Shown piece after piece: positions 16,975-32,078 of a stretch of 64,000 bases of DNA; positions within the stretch are counted from its first letter, which is position 1; the number at the start of each line of letters is the position of its first letter. Source of the DNA: Marinobacter zhanjiangensis. GTDB lineage: Bacteria; Pseudomonadota; Gammaproteobacteria; Pseudomonadales; Oleiphilaceae. A program made the translations under genes and the position numbers. The notes beneath the pieces are model-generated. The model was not told the origin of the DNA. It searched no databases and worked only from the letters and a program-made list of their open reading frames with translations. Location: positions 124,001-188,000 of the forward strand of contig NZ_BMXV01000002.1 in the NCBI RefSeq assembly GCF_014651935.1, given 5' to 3'.

Positions 16975-17490
16975 GTGCCCGATCAACCGCATTCCCACGA
17001 CCCTGTCCCCGGGGTCGTCATTGATCTTGAACGCCAGACCCTCGACTGGTTCGGTGCCAACGGCGACCACCAGCGCTGGCCGGTATCCACGGCCCTTAAC
17101 GGACCGGGTGAAGCCGACAGCTCCGGCTGTACGCCCCGTGGCCGCCATTATGTTCGGGCACTGATCGGCCAGGGCCAGCCTGAGGGCACGGTGTTCGTGG
17201 CCCGTCGTCCCACCGGCGAGACCTGGACCCCGGAGCTTTCCCGGCAACAGCCGCAGCGTGACTGGATACTCAGTCGCATAATCTGGCTCTGCGGGCTGGA
17301 AAAGGGTTTCAATCGTGGCGGTGATGTCGATACCTTCCGACGATACATATACATTCACGGTACCCCGGATACCGAGCCCATGGGAAAGCCGCTGTCCCAT
17401 GGCTGCATTCGCATGCGTAACCGGGATGTGATCAATCTGTTTGACAGGCTGGAGCCGGGTATGCCGGTGACCATCCGGCCCTGTCCGTAA
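16975..17490 (+). CDS. L,D-transpeptidase (YkuD domain) without a visible signal peptide
   Basis: 171 residues from GTG at 16975, after a GGGAG box. The YkuD catalytic signature is complete: H128 in HGT, then S141-H142-G143-C144-I145-R146, with C144 as the nucleophile. Such enzymes make 3-3 cross-links in peptidoglycan or attach proteins to it, which requires the periplasm. This protein, however, starts directly with the catalytic domain (VVIDLERQTLDWFGANG resembles the first beta strands) and has no signal sequence or membrane helix that I can see. Short, leaderless YkuD proteins of this kind are known in Pseudomonas relatives and may act in the cytoplasm or be exported otherwise. It sits between psrA and an MscS channel and could be transcribed with the channel gene. 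Confidence 0.85.
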   Translation: MPDQPHSHDPVPGVVIDLERQTLDWFGANGDHQRWPVSTALNGPGEADSSGCTPRGRHYVRALIGQGQPEGTVFVARRPTGETWTPELSRQQPQRDWILSRIIWLCGLEKGFNRGGDVDTFRRYIYIHGTPDTEPMGKPLSHGCIRMRNRDVINLFDRLEPGMPVTIRPCP

Positions 17491-17527
17491 TTCATATTGT
17501 TCCGAGGGTTTGAAGGAGAACAAATCG

Positions 17528-19584
<2,057 letters not shown>

Positions 19585-19602
19585 TTGACGCGTCTTTTCT
19601 GT

Positions 19603-20385
19603 TCAGTCGAGGGGGCGGAAGTAGACCAGTACGCCGATGGTGGGGGAGTCCAGGAAGTGGATTTCCTCGCTGCGCATGCGACGGATTTCGCGAATCCAGG
19701 TGACCAGCTCTTTCCCCGATGCAGCTTTCATTCCGGGGCTGGATGCCGGTGACGTGCCGACGCCCCGGGTGTCCGCCCCGGTGCCATCACCGCCATCGTT
19801 TTCAGTGCTCTCAGTGCTCTCAGTGCTCTCAGTGCCTTCCCCTGTATCCGGGCTGGCGCTTTCCGGCGCACTGCCATCACGTTCACCGTCTGCGCCGGGG
19901 TCTGCGGCGTTGCGCCAGTGGTTGAGCTCCACGTTAACCAGCAGATAGCGGCGGCGGTTGATCTCGATGGTGCCCTCGACCGCGCGGTGGCCCGCCTCTT
20001 CCAGCAGTTCGCCCACTTCGATAAGCAACGGCTTGCCGTCGTAGTCGGGCGGGAATTGCTGGATCCAGCCGGTTTTCATCAGTACCCGGTACTTGCCGCT
20101 GTTTTCCAGCCGGCTGGCCGCGGTATTGAGGGTGAGGTTGCTGGTGATGTCAAGGTCGGATCTGACCGTGCCGGACGGGTCGACTACCCACAGACGTTTC
20201 AGGCCCTCCTTTACCTCGGGTGCCTTGTCGGCCATCTGTTCCTTCACGATGGGGTCCGCCAGCCGTTCCAGTACCACCACTTCAGCGCGGTATCTGTCTT
20301 CTGCCAGGGCGGGTGCCGCCAGGGCCACGAGCAGGGCCAGGGCTGCGAAAAGCCGCCCGGATGAGTTGAAGGCGGGTTTGTACAA
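19603..20385 (-). CDS. csiV: CsiV-like cell-envelope protein
   Basis: 260 residues from a TTG at 20385. There is no ATG in a sensible place, and an AGGAG box lies about nine bases upstream, so TTG is accepted. Signal peptide at about 1-28 (SSGRLFAALALLVALAAPALAED). The mature part begins with the family's YRAEVVVLERL segment, and the C-terminus has the conserved EIHFLDSPTIGVLVYFRPLD motif (PTIGVLVYF about 249-257). CsiV binds peptidoglycan in the periplasm and in Marinobacter-like and Vibrio relatives supports LpoA/penicillin-binding protein 1a; Pseudomonas carries the same gene beside mfd. A variable insert of about 60 residues (Ser/Thr/Glu/Gly-rich, with a TES tripeptide repeat) separates the conserved halves. 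Confidence 0.82.
   Translation of the reverse strand: MYKPAFNSSGRLFAALALLVALAAPALAEDRYRAEVVVLERLADPIVKEQMADKAPEVKEGLKRLWVVDPSGTVRSDLDITSNLTLNTAASRLENSGKYRVLMKTGWIQQFPPDYDGKPLLIEVGELLEEAGHRAVEGTIEINRRRYLLVNVELNHWRNAADPGADGERDGSAPESASPDTGEGTESTESTESTENDGGDGTGADTRGVGTSPASSPGMKAASGKELVTWIREIRRMRSEEIHFLDSPTIGVLVYFRPLD
19802..19835 (-). repeat. In-frame 9-base tandem repeat inside csiV
   Basis: TCAGTGCTC is repeated 3.8 times without error on the plus strand, encoding the tripeptide Thr-Glu-Ser on the minus strand. Copy-number change would leave the reading frame intact and only alter the length of the disordered insert. Confidence 0.9.
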
Positions 20386-20525
20386 AGGTGTTCTCCTGAT
20401 CCGTTTGTCGAAACCAACAGCGGCCCCGTCACGGGGATGCCATTATTCGTGAGTGCATCCCGGGTGCCGGAGTCAGTCAACGCCCGGGCCCGAAACACGG
20501 TATTGTGCGGGGCAGACAGGCCTGG

Positions 20526-24032
<3,507 letters not shown>

Positions 24033-24246
24033 CAGACGGATCAGCTCCTGCGTTGGCGCGGGTCGGTGGTGGTCGGATCATGAACTGAACGTAAGTTCTG
24101 CACCCGTTTTCCGGGGTGGCGACCGGTTCGGAAAGGACAGTATTCTAGCGATGACAGCCTGAACTGTCATGGCAGTGCCGGCAAACCGGGACCTCTGTCA
24201 GTACCAGGCGAAGGATTGCCGTCGCCGTGTACCTATCAGGAGGGAG

Positions 24247-24275
24247 TTGTTTAGCGGCCCCTTAAATTGGATAAT
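24247..24275 (+). promoter_or_regulatory. Candidate promoter for the gap gene
   Basis: TTGTTT (24247-24252), a 17-base spacer, and GATAAT (24270-24275), with a predicted start near 24282, 35 bases before the GTG codon. The -10 box matches at five of six positions and the -35 at only three. Confidence 0.45.
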
Positions 24276-24316
24276 ACGCACCCATCTTTTCGAGTGCCAA
24301 CTGCAGAGGTTCAAGC

Positions 24317-25813
24317 GTGAGTCACGAACAGATCAACCAGTACCTGTCCAACTGGACCGAGCGGGAATCCACCGCTGAAGCCATGATCCCACTGATCGGT
24401 CGCCTTCACCGCAAGAATAACGTGGTTACTTCCGTGTATGGCCGGGCCATCATCAACCGGTCGGTGATCGGTATTATTCGCGCCCATCGCTTCGTTCGTC
24501 AGGTGGAAGACAGCGAGCTGTCTGTTCACGACACCCTGCCGGTGCTGGAGGCGATGGACAGGCTGGAGCTGGGCCAGGCGCACGTGGATATCGGCAAGAT
24601 GGCGGTGAAGTTCAAGGCTGAAGGTGATGGCCGTTCGCTGGAAGACTTCCTTCGTGAGGAGATTGGCCCGGTGGTCGGTCAGCATCACGCCGACTGCGAG
24701 AAGAATGCGGTCGAGGACACCAAGGATGTGGTGCTCTATGGTTTCGGCCGCATCGGTCGTCTGCTGGCCCGCATCCTGATCGAGAAGGCCGGCGGCGGCA
24801 ACAATCTGCGCCTGCGCGCTATCGTGGTTCGTCAGGGCGGTGCTGACAATGATCTGGAAAAGCGCGCCAGCCTGCTGCGTCGGGACTCTGTGCATGGCCC
24901 GTTCAATGGCACCATTACCGTCGATGAAGAAAATTCCGCGCTGATTGCCAACGGTAACTTTATCAAGGTGATCTACTCCGATGGCCCTGACAAGGTGGAC
25001 TACACCCAGTACGGCATCAACAACGCGATCGTGGTCGACAACACCGGCATCTGGCGTGACGAGGACGGTCTTGGTCTGCATCTGAAGTCGAGGGGTGTCA
25101 GCCGGGTCATGCTGACAGCCCCCGGCAAGGGCGACATCAAGAATGTTGTCTATGGCATCAACAACGACAGCATTACCGACGATGATCGCATCCTGTCCGC
25201 GGCGAGCTGTACCACGAACGCCATCACCCCGGTCCTCAAGGCCATTCACGACGAATTCACCATTGTCGACGGCCACGTGGAAACCGTTCACTCCTACACC
25301 AACGATCAGAACCTGATCGACAACTACCACAAGGGTAGCCGTCGTGGCCGCAGCGCGCCGCTGAATATGGTTATCACCGAGACAGGCGCCGCCAAGGCCG
25401 TGGCCAAGGCACTGCCGGAACTGAAGGGCAAGCTCAGCGGCAATGCCATCCGTGTGCCTACTCCCAATGTGTCCATGGCCATCCTGCACCTGAATCTTGA
25501 TAAAGACGTCACCGTGGACAGTGCCAACGACTACCTGCGGGAAATGGCGCTGCATTCCGAGCTGCAGAAGCAGATCGATTTCGTCAACTCACCGGAAGTG
25601 GTCTCCTCCGACTTCGTGGGTTCCCGCCACGCCGGTGTGGTGGATGCCCAGGCCACCATTGCCAATGGCAAGCGACTGATTCTCTACGTGTGGTATGACA
25701 ACGAGTTTGGTTACAGCGCCCAGGTAGTCCGTTGCGTGAACCAGATGGCGGGTATCACCTATCCGATTTTCCCGAAGCGCTCCCGGGAATGGGCCCGGGC
25801 ACTCGCCGACTGA
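24317..25813 (+). CDS. gap: Glyceraldehyde-3-phosphate dehydrogenase with N-terminal extension
   Basis: 498 residues from GTG at 24317. The GAPDH domain occupies only residues about 135-485: nucleotide-binding GFGRIG at 142-147, catalytic Cys298 in SAASCTTNAITP, and the C-terminal VWYDNEFGYSAQVVR signature. The first 130 residues form a helical, soluble extension absent from glycolytic GAPDHs of 330-340 residues. Long GAPDHs with such an extension are known beside mfd and nqr in Pseudomonas (PA3001). Whether the enzyme works in glycolysis or gluconeogenesis and prefers NAD or NADP cannot be read here; the residue cluster after the strand-2 Asp/Arg (VVRQGGADND) is unlike the classic NAD-specific one. 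A strong terminator follows, so it is transcribed apart from nqr. Confidence 0.92.
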   Translation: MSHEQINQYLSNWTERESTAEAMIPLIGRLHRKNNVVTSVYGRAIINRSVIGIIRAHRFVRQVEDSELSVHDTLPVLEAMDRLELGQAHVDIGKMAVKFKAEGDGRSLEDFLREEIGPVVGQHHADCEKNAVEDTKDVVLYGFGRIGRLLARILIEKAGGGNNLRLRAIVVRQGGADNDLEKRASLLRRDSVHGPFNGTITVDEENSALIANGNFIKVIYSDGPDKVDYTQYGINNAIVVDNTGIWRDEDGLGLHLKSRGVSRVMLTAPGKGDIKNVVYGINNDSITDDDRILSAASCTTNAITPVLKAIHDEFTIVDGHVETVHSYTNDQNLIDNYHKGSRRGRSAPLNMVITETGAAKAVAKALPELKGKLSGNAIRVPTPNVSMAILHLNLDKDVTVDSANDYLREMALHSELQKQIDFVNSPEVVSSDFVGSRHAGVVDAQATIANGKRLILYVWYDNEFGYSAQVVRCVNQMAGITYPIFPKRSREWARALAD

Positions 25814-25830
25814 GCCGTGCCCCGGCCGAG

Positions 25831-25864
25831 AACCCCGGCAGCCTGAAGGCTGCCGGGGTTTTTT
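25831..25864 (+). terminator. Intrinsic terminator after gap
   Basis: Perfect 13-base stem AACCCCGGCAGCC / GGCTGCCGGGGTT (25831-25843 and 25848-25860) closing on a TGAA tetraloop, followed by TTTT. It lies 18 bases past the gap stop codon. Confidence 0.92.
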
Positions 25865-25977
25865 GATGGTGTGGCAGAGGCCGCTGACCCCCGCCATAAC
25901 GGTTTTCCACCACCAGACAGGGTGATTGGTAACTTACCCCGCCAAGGTTACCGGTAGAAATAGGTTGCCTTAATCTC

Positions 25978-25983
25978 TATAAT
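25978..25983 (+). promoter_or_regulatory. Candidate -10 box of the nqr operon promoter
   Basis: A consensus TATAAT, about 190 bases before the nqrA start, in the 361-base non-coding stretch 25814-26174. No good -35 hexamer lies at the right distance (TAGAAA is the best at 17 bases), so an activator or an alternative start is possible. Apart from the gap terminator I see no other defined element in this stretch. The transcript leader would be long, about 185 bases. Confidence 0.4.
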
Positions 25984-26174
25984 TGGCGCGATTTTGGGTG
26001 CGTCTTGTACCTGCTTCTCAACGCTTTCCTGAAAACCGGTCGCCCCTGTGTGCAACGGGGCACGGTCAACCTTCATCCGGGCTGCGCAAGCACCCCTTGA
26101 AATCTCGGGAAACGAGGGCCGCGGGTCGGGCGTGATCAATCCTGCAAACAGTTCCTGATGAACGGACGAGGCTA

Positions 26175-27521
26175 ATGATCAACATCAAAAAAGGCCTGGA
26201 TCTTCCCATCAGCGGCGCCCCTGACCAGTCCATCTCAGAAGGCAAGCCGGTACGCCACGTTGCGCTGATCGGTTTTGATTACAACGGCATGAAGCCGACG
26301 ATGGAAGTGAAAGAAGGGGACCGCGTCAAGCGCGGCTCGCTGCTGTTTACGGACAAGAAGATCGAAGGCGTTCGCTATACCTCACCGGCCGCCGGTGTTG
26401 TCAAAGAAATCAACCGCGGTGAGCGGCGGGTTTTCCAGTCACTGGTCATCGAAATCGACGGTGACGATGCTGAAACCTTTGCCCGCTACAGCGAGGCCGA
26501 CTTGGGCTCACTGGAGCGTCAGCAGGTTGTGGATAACCTGCTGGAATCCGGTCTCTGGACTGCCTTCCGCACGCGGCCCTTCAGCAAGGTGCCGGCAATC
26601 GACACGGCGCCCAACTCGATTTTTGTTTCGGTGATGGATACCAATCCGCTGGCGGCGGACCCGGTAGTGATTATCAGGGAGCAGGGCGAAGCCTTCAGCA
26701 AGGGCCTGAAGATCCTGTCCAGGCTGACCAGCGGCAAGGTGTTCGTTACTGGCAGGCCCGGGTCCGATGTGCCCGTTCCCGAGTCGGATGCCGTTCAGGT
26801 CGAGCAGTTCGACGGCGTACACCCCGCTGGCAACGTTGGAACTCACATCCACTATCTGGACCCGGTCTCCATGGGCAAGACGGTATGGAGTATCGGTTAC
26901 CAGGACGTGATTGCCATTGCCAAACTGTTTGAAACCGGCGAATTACCCGTGGACCGTGTTGTGGCCATTGGTGGCCCCAAGGCCTCCAGTCCCCGGCTGG
27001 TCCGTACCCGTATCGGCGCCAGCCTGGGCGAGTTGCTGAAAGACGAAGTAGCCACCGATTGCGAGTTGCGTACCATTTCCGGCTCGGTGTTCGGCGGTCG
27101 TCGCGGTGACGGCCCCTGTGCCTATCTGGGGCGTTTCGATAATCAGATCTCGGTACTGGAAGAAGGCTACAAGCGACAGTTCATGGGCTGGTTGTCCCCG
27201 GGGACCAACAAGTTCTCGGTGTTGAACATCTACCTGTCCAGCCTGATGGGCCGCAAGAAGTTCGACTTCACCACAACCACCAACGGCAGTGAGCGGGCCA
27301 TGGTTCCGGTGGGCGCCTACGAAAAGGTCATGCCACTGGATATCCTGCCGACACAGCTGCTGCGATCATTGATTGTGGGTGACACTGAAGTGGCACAGAA
27401 GCTGGGCGCACTGGAGCTGGATGAAGAGGATCTGGCGCTGTGCACCTTCGTGTGTCCGGGCAAATACGAGTATGGTCCGATTCTCCGTGAGAACCTGACC
27501 CGTATCGAGATCGAGGGCTAA
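26175..27521 (+). CDS. nqrA: Na+-translocating NADH:quinone reductase subunit A
   Basis: 448 residues, soluble, no cofactor. It starts with the family's [16 protein letters not shown] sequence, which identifies it directly. NqrA sits on the cytoplasmic side of the complex and is linked to the quinone site together with NqrB. First gene of nqrABCDEF-apbE-nqrM; only three bases separate its stop from nqrB, so translation is probably coupled. The six-subunit complex oxidises NADH, reduces ubiquinone and pumps sodium outward. Confidence 0.98.
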   Translation: MINIKKGLDLPISGAPDQSISEGKPVRHVALIGFDYNGMKPTMEVKEGDRVKRGSLLFTDKKIEGVRYTSPAAGVVKEINRGERRVFQSLVIEIDGDDAETFARYSEADLGSLERQQVVDNLLESGLWTAFRTRPFSKVPAIDTAPNSIFVSVMDTNPLAADPVVIIREQGEAFSKGLKILSRLTSGKVFVTGRPGSDVPVPESDAVQVEQFDGVHPAGNVGTHIHYLDPVSMGKTVWSIGYQDVIAIAKLFETGELPVDRVVAIGGPKASSPRLVRTRIGASLGELLKDEVATDCELRTISGSVFGGRRGDGPCAYLGRFDNQISVLEEGYKRQFMGWLSPGTNKFSVLNIYLSSLMGRKKFDFTTTTNGSERAMVPVGAYEKVMPLDILPTQLLRSLIVGDTEVAQKLGALELDEEDLALCTFVCPGKYEYGPILRENLTRIEIEG

Positions 27522-27524
27522 CCG

Positions 27525-28733
27525 ATGGCAATCCGACAGTTACTCGATGGCATCGAGCATCATTTTGAAAAAGGTGGCAAGTACGAGCGCTGGTACGCAC
27601 TGTACGAAGCGGTCGACACCATCTTCTATACGCCGCCGAGCGTAACCTCCACCACTTCCCATGTTCGTGACGGCGTTGATCTGAAACGCATCATGATCAC
27701 CGTGTGGTTGTGCACCTTCCCGGCGATGTTCTTCGGCATGTGGAATATCGGCTTCCAGGCCAACAGTTACCTGGCCCAGAATCCGGACGCCATGATCGCC
27801 GACGGCGGCCTGCGAACCGCCTTTATCCAGGCGCTGGCGGCTACCGGGGCGGGGGCCGGGCTGTGGGACAACTTCGTCTACGGTTTGGCCTATTTCGTTC
27901 CCATTTATGCCGTCACCTTTATTGTGGGTGGCTTCTGGGAAGTGCTGTTCGCCACCGTGCGTCGTCACGAGGTAAACGAGGGTTTCTTCGTGACCTCGGT
28001 GCTGTTTGCGCTGATCTGCCCGCCAACCATCCCGCTGTGGCAGGTGGCCCTGGGCATCACCTTCGGTGTGGTGATCGGCAAGGAGGTGTTTGGCGGCACT
28101 GGCAAGAACTTCCTGAACCCGGCCCTGACCGGTCGTGCGTTCCTGTACTTCGCCTATCCGGCGCAGATTTCCGGTGACACGGTTTGGACCGCGGTGGACG
28201 GTTTCAGTGGTGCAACGGCCCTGAGCTGGGCCGCCTCCGGTGGCCTTGACGCACTGGAGCAGAATATTGGCTGGATGAATGCGTTCATCGGGAATATTCA
28301 GGGCTCCATGGGTGAAACCTCCACCCTGGCGGTGCTGATCGGCGGGCTGATCCTGCTGGCCATGAAGATTGCCTCCTGGCGTATTGTCGGCGGGGTGATG
28401 ATCGGTATGATTGCCACAGCGTTGCTGTTCAATGTCCTGGGTTCCGAAACCAATCCGTTCTTCGGCGTTGGCCCCCACTGGCACCTGGTGATGGGTGGTT
28501 TCGCCTTCGGCATGATGTTCATGGCGACAGATCCGGTATCGGCCGCCATGACCAACACCGGTCGCTGGTGTTTCGGTATTCTGGTCGGCGTAATGACGGT
28601 ACTGATTCGTGTCGTCAATCCGGCCTTTCCCGAAGGCATCATGCTGGCCATTCTGTTCGCCAACCTGTTTGCACCACTGATGGATCACTACGTGGTTCAG
28701 GCCAACATCAAACGGAGGCTTGCCCGTGGCTAA
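27525..28733 (+). CDS. nqrB: Na+-translocating NADH:quinone reductase subunit B
   Basis: 402 residues with about ten membrane helices. Carries a covalently attached FMN: the attachment motif SGAT is present in [12 protein letters not shown], with the acceptor Thr at residue 231. It is the main membrane subunit for the sodium path and contributes to the quinone site. Related to RnfD. The last bases overlap the nqrC start. The length and motif spacing match Vibrio NqrB. Confidence 0.98.
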   Translation: MAIRQLLDGIEHHFEKGGKYERWYALYEAVDTIFYTPPSVTSTTSHVRDGVDLKRIMITVWLCTFPAMFFGMWNIGFQANSYLAQNPDAMIADGGLRTAFIQALAATGAGAGLWDNFVYGLAYFVPIYAVTFIVGGFWEVLFATVRRHEVNEGFFVTSVLFALICPPTIPLWQVALGITFGVVIGKEVFGGTGKNFLNPALTGRAFLYFAYPAQISGDTVWTAVDGFSGATALSWAASGGLDALEQNIGWMNAFIGNIQGSMGETSTLAVLIGGLILLAMKIASWRIVGGVMIGMIATALLFNVLGSETNPFFGVGPHWHLVMGGFAFGMMFMATDPVSAAMTNTGRWCFGILVGVMTVLIRVVNPAFPEGIMLAILFANLFAPLMDHYVVQANIKRRLARG

Positions 28734-29529
28734 ACCCAAAGAAACCGTCACTAGAACCCTGATGGTGGCGCTGGTACTGAGTATCGTGTTCTCGGTTGTT
28801 GTGTCCACTGCTGCGGTACTGCTGCGCCCGGCGCAGATCCAGAACCAGAACCTGGATATCAAGACCAACATCCTGGCAGCGGCTGGTATGCTTGAGCCAG
28901 GTGCAAGTGTTGACGACATTGAAGAGACATTCGCACGCTTTGACGTACAGCTGGTTGATCTGGACACTGGCGAATATGTGGAGCCTTCCGCCGTGGGCGT
29001 GCAGGACCCCATGAAGTACGATATGTACAAGGCCGCGTCGGATCCCGAGATGTCCACCAATATTCCCGCCAAGGAAGACAAGGCCGGCATCAAGCGTCGC
29101 CCGGATGTCGCCAAGATCTACACCCTGCGTGACAATGGCGAACTGACGCGCGTGGTGTTGCCGGTTCATGGCTATGGCCTGTGGTCGACCCTGTATGGGT
29201 TCGTGTCACTGGAAGGTGATCTGAACACCATCGAAGGTCTTGGCTTCTATGCCCATGCGGAAACCCCGGGACTGGGTGGTGAAGTGGACAACCCCCGCTG
29301 GAAGCAGCAGTGGGTTGGCAAGGAGCTGTACAACGAGGACAAGTCCGAGCCACAGATCCGCCTGGTCAAGGGCGGGGTCAGCTCTGATGCCAGTGACCGG
29401 GAACACAAGGTAGATGCACTGTCCGGGGCAACCCTGACCAGCCGTGGTGTCGAACAGTTGGTCAACTACTGGATGGGTGACCGCGGTTTCGCGCCGTTCC
29501 TGCAAAAACTTCGTCAAGGGGAGGTCTGA
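28726..29529 (+). CDS. nqrC: Na+-translocating NADH:quinone reductase subunit C
   Basis: 267 residues from the GTG at 28726, seven bases after a CGGAGG box; a TTG at 28720 is too close to that box. One N-terminal membrane helix (about 10-35) anchors a periplasmic FMN-binding domain. The flavinylation motif SGATLTSRG is at about residue 230, with its Thr as acceptor, so ApbE encoded downstream should modify it. The start overlaps nqrB by eight bases; nqrD begins two bases after its stop. Confidence 0.98.
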   Translation: MAKPKETVTRTLMVALVLSIVFSVVVSTAAVLLRPAQIQNQNLDIKTNILAAAGMLEPGASVDDIEETFARFDVQLVDLDTGEYVEPSAVGVQDPMKYDMYKAASDPEMSTNIPAKEDKAGIKRRPDVAKIYTLRDNGELTRVVLPVHGYGLWSTLYGFVSLEGDLNTIEGLGFYAHAETPGLGGEVDNPRWKQQWVGKELYNEDKSEPQIRLVKGGVSSDASDREHKVDALSGATLTSRGVEQLVNYWMGDRGFAPFLQKLRQGEV

Positions 29530-29531
29530 TC

Positions 29532-30197
29532 ATGGCAGGCGCTTCAGCCAAACAGGTTCTCTTCGAACCGATTTTCAGTAACAACCCGATCGCGCTGCAG
29601 ATCCTCGGTATCTGCTCCGCTCTGGCGGTAACCACCAGCCTCTCCGTGACTGTCGTCATGTGTCTGGCGGTTATCGCGGTTACCGCTTTCTCGAACCTGG
29701 CGGTGTCGCTGGTGCGGACCCAGATTCCCGGCAGCATCCGGATCATCGTGCAGATGACCATTATTGCATCGCTGGTTATCGTGGTGGACCAGATTCTCAA
29801 GGCCTACGCCTACGAGATCTCCAAACAGCTGTCAGTGTTCGTTGGTCTGATCATCACCAACTGCATCGTGATGGGCCGGGCGGAAGGTTTCGCCATGAAC
29901 AATACGCCGTGGCTCAGCTTCCTGGACGGTATCGGCAACGGCCTTGGCTATTCGGTCATGCTGCTGTTCGTGGCGTTCTTCCGGGAATTGATCGGTGCTG
30001 GCTCGCTGTTCGGTTTCACGCTGCTGCCGACGGTCAACGAAGGTGGCTGGTATGTGCCTAACGGCCTGCTGCTGCTGCCGCCGAGTGCGTTCTTCATCAT
30101 CGGTCTGGCGATCTGGGGGCTGCGCGCCTGGAAGCCGGAGCAGGTAGAAGAGCCCGACTTCAAGATGTCCCGCCACAAAGTCAAGGAGGCCTTCTGA
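29532..30197 (+). CDS. nqrD: Na+-translocating NADH:quinone reductase subunit D
   Basis: 221 residues, six membrane helices in the inverted-repeat fold shared with NqrE. The two subunits together hold an intramembrane iron site with cysteines from both. Cys within [12 protein letters not shown] (helix 1) and in [12 protein letters not shown] (helix 4) are the expected ligands. The stop shares one base with the nqrE start. RnfE is the closest alternative but the operon excludes it. Confidence 0.97.
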   Translation: MAGASAKQVLFEPIFSNNPIALQILGICSALAVTTSLSVTVVMCLAVIAVTAFSNLAVSLVRTQIPGSIRIIVQMTIIASLVIVVDQILKAYAYEISKQLSVFVGLIITNCIVMGRAEGFAMNNTPWLSFLDGIGNGLGYSVMLLFVAFFRELIGAGSLFGFTLLPTVNEGGWYVPNGLLLLPPSAFFIIGLAIWGLRAWKPEQVEEPDFKMSRHKVKEAF

Positions 30198-30805
30198 TGG
30201 AACACTATATCAGTCTGATTCTGAAGGCCATCTTCGTCGAGAACATGGCGCTGGCCTTCTTCCTGGGGATGTGTACCTTCCTGGCCATCTCGAAGAAGAT
30301 CGAGGCCGCCATCGGTCTGGGTATCGCTGTGGTGGTGGTGCTGACGGTCACCGTACCGGTGAACAACCTGCTGTATAACACCATCCTGCGTGAAGGCGCC
30401 CTGGAGTGGGCCGGTCTGCCCAACGTGGACCTGAGCTTCCTGGGGCTGCTGACCTACATCGGGGTGATCGCCGCCATCGTACAGATCATGGAAATGGTGC
30501 TGGACAAGTATATTCCGGCCCTTTACGCCGCGCTGGGTGTGTTCCTGCCGCTGATCACGGTGAACTGCGCCATTCTGGGCGCGTCACTGTTCATGGTCGA
30601 GCGTGACTACACCTTTGGTGAGAGTCTGGTTTACGGCTTCGGTGCCGGTGTGGGCTGGGCCCTGGCAATTGTTGCATTGGCCGGCATCCGCGAGAAGCTG
30701 AAGTACAGTGACGTTCCGGAAGGCCTGCGCGGCCTGGGCATCACCTTTATTTCGGTGGGCCTGATGTCCCTGGGCTTCATGTCCTTCTCCGGCATTTCCC
30801 TGTAA
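30197..30805 (+). CDS. nqrE: Na+-translocating NADH:quinone reductase subunit E
   Basis: 202 residues with six membrane helices and the same pseudo-twofold fold as NqrD. Iron-site cysteines are visible in [12 protein letters not shown] (helix 1) and [11 protein letters not shown] (helix 4). It partners NqrD to form the central intramembrane iron-sulfur centre that passes electrons between NqrF and NqrC. Starts at the last base of the nqrD stop codon. Confidence 0.97.
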   Translation: MEHYISLILKAIFVENMALAFFLGMCTFLAISKKIEAAIGLGIAVVVVLTVTVPVNNLLYNTILREGALEWAGLPNVDLSFLGLLTYIGVIAAIVQIMEMVLDKYIPALYAALGVFLPLITVNCAILGASLFMVERDYTFGESLVYGFGAGVGWALAIVALAGIREKLKYSDVPEGLRGLGITFISVGLMSLGFMSFSGISL

Positions 30806-30842
30806 ACAACCCGGTGATTCGGTTAAACGAAAAGGCGAGACC

Positions 30843-32069
30843 ATGAATACAGAAATCATTCTCGGCGTGGTCATGTTCACCGTTATCGTTCTGGCGCTGG
30901 TGGCGATCATCCTCGCGGCCCGTTCCAGGCTGGTAAGCACCGGTGATGTGACCATTGAGATCAACGATGACCCCGAGCATACCCTGACAACCAGTGCCGG
31001 TGGCAAGCTGCTGGGTACCCTGGCCAACAGTGGCATATTCCTGTCCTCCGCCTGTGGCGGCGGCGGTACCTGCGCCCAGTGCAAGTGCAAGGTGTTTGAA
31101 GGTGGTGGCGCCATGGTGCCCACCGAGAAAACCCACTTCACTCCGCGGGAAGAAAAAGAAGGCTGGCGCCTGTCCTGTCAGGTTCCGGTCAAGCAGGACA
31201 TGAAGATCGAGGTGCCGGAAGAGTTCTTCGGTGTGAAGAAGTGGGAATGCGAAGTGGTGTCAAACCACAACGTGGCCACCTTCATCAAGGAGTTGGTACT
31301 GAAACTGCCGGAAGGGGAAGAAGTGGACTTCCGCGCCGGCGGTTACGTGCAGCTTGAGTGCCCGCCCTACGAGATCGACTTCAAGGATTTCGACATCGAG
31401 GAGGAGTTCCACGAAGACTGGGACAAGCACAATATCTGGCGCTACAAGGCGATTAACAAGGAAGAGACCATCCGCGCCTACTCCATGGCCAACTATCCGG
31501 AAGAGAAGGGGGTTCTCAAGTTCAACATCCGGATAGCCACACCACCTCCGGGAACCGACCATAATCCGGGTATCATGTCGTCCTATGTGTTCAACCTGAA
31601 GCCGGGTGACAAGGTGACCGTGATGGGGCCGTTCGGTGAGTTCTTCGCCAAGAAAACCGATGCTGAAATGATCTTCATTGGTGGTGGCGCCGGCATGGCA
31701 CCGATGCGTTCTCACATTTTCGACCAGCTCAAGCGCCTGCAGAGCGATCGCAAGATCAGCTTCTGGTATGGCGCTCGCAGTGTCCGCGAGATGTTCTACG
31801 TGGAAGACTTCGACATGCTGGCCGAGGAAAACGACAACTTCGAATGGCATGTGGCCCTGTCTGATGCACTGCCGGAAGACAACTGGGAAGGTCCGACCGG
31901 GTTCATTCATAACGTGCTGTACGAAAAGTACCTGAAGGACCATCCGGCTCCGGAGGACTGTGAGTACTACATGTGTGGACCGCCCATCATGAACGCCTCC
32001 TGCATCAAGATGCTCAAGGATCTTGGTGTGGAAGATGAAAACATCATGCTGGACGACTTCGGGGGTTAA
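30843..32069 (+). CDS. nqrF: Na+-translocating NADH:quinone reductase subunit F
   Basis: 408 residues. One N-terminal membrane helix (about 5-25) is followed by a 2Fe-2S ferredoxin domain with the cysteine pattern [12 protein letters not shown] (plus a fourth Cys at RLSCQV), an FAD domain with RAYSMANYP, and an NADH-binding domain with [12 protein letters not shown] and a C-terminal CGPP motif. It is the electron entry point of the complex. A 37-base gap before it is the longest inside the nqr genes. ApbE begins nine bases after its stop. Confidence 0.98.
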   Translation: MNTEIILGVVMFTVIVLALVAIILAARSRLVSTGDVTIEINDDPEHTLTTSAGGKLLGTLANSGIFLSSACGGGGTCAQCKCKVFEGGGAMVPTEKTHFTPREEKEGWRLSCQVPVKQDMKIEVPEEFFGVKKWECEVVSNHNVATFIKELVLKLPEGEEVDFRAGGYVQLECPPYEIDFKDFDIEEEFHEDWDKHNIWRYKAINKEETIRAYSMANYPEEKGVLKFNIRIATPPPGTDHNPGIMSSYVFNLKPGDKVTVMGPFGEFFAKKTDAEMIFIGGGAGMAPMRSHIFDQLKRLQSDRKISFWYGARSVREMFYVEDFDMLAEENDNFEWHVALSDALPEDNWEGPTGFIHNVLYEKYLKDHPAPEDCEYYMCGPPIMNASCIKMLKDLGVEDENIMLDDFGG

Positions 32070-32078
32070 AGAACTCTG

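Noticed and set aside
26042..26061. Short hairpin GCCCC/GGGGC in the nqrA leader
   Set aside because: Five-base stem with a ten-base loop is too weak to call a regulatory structure.
27540..29114. 524-codon open frame on the minus strand
   Set aside because: Antisense to nqrB and nqrC, His/Asp/Gly-rich with no recognisable domain; both sense genes are certain.
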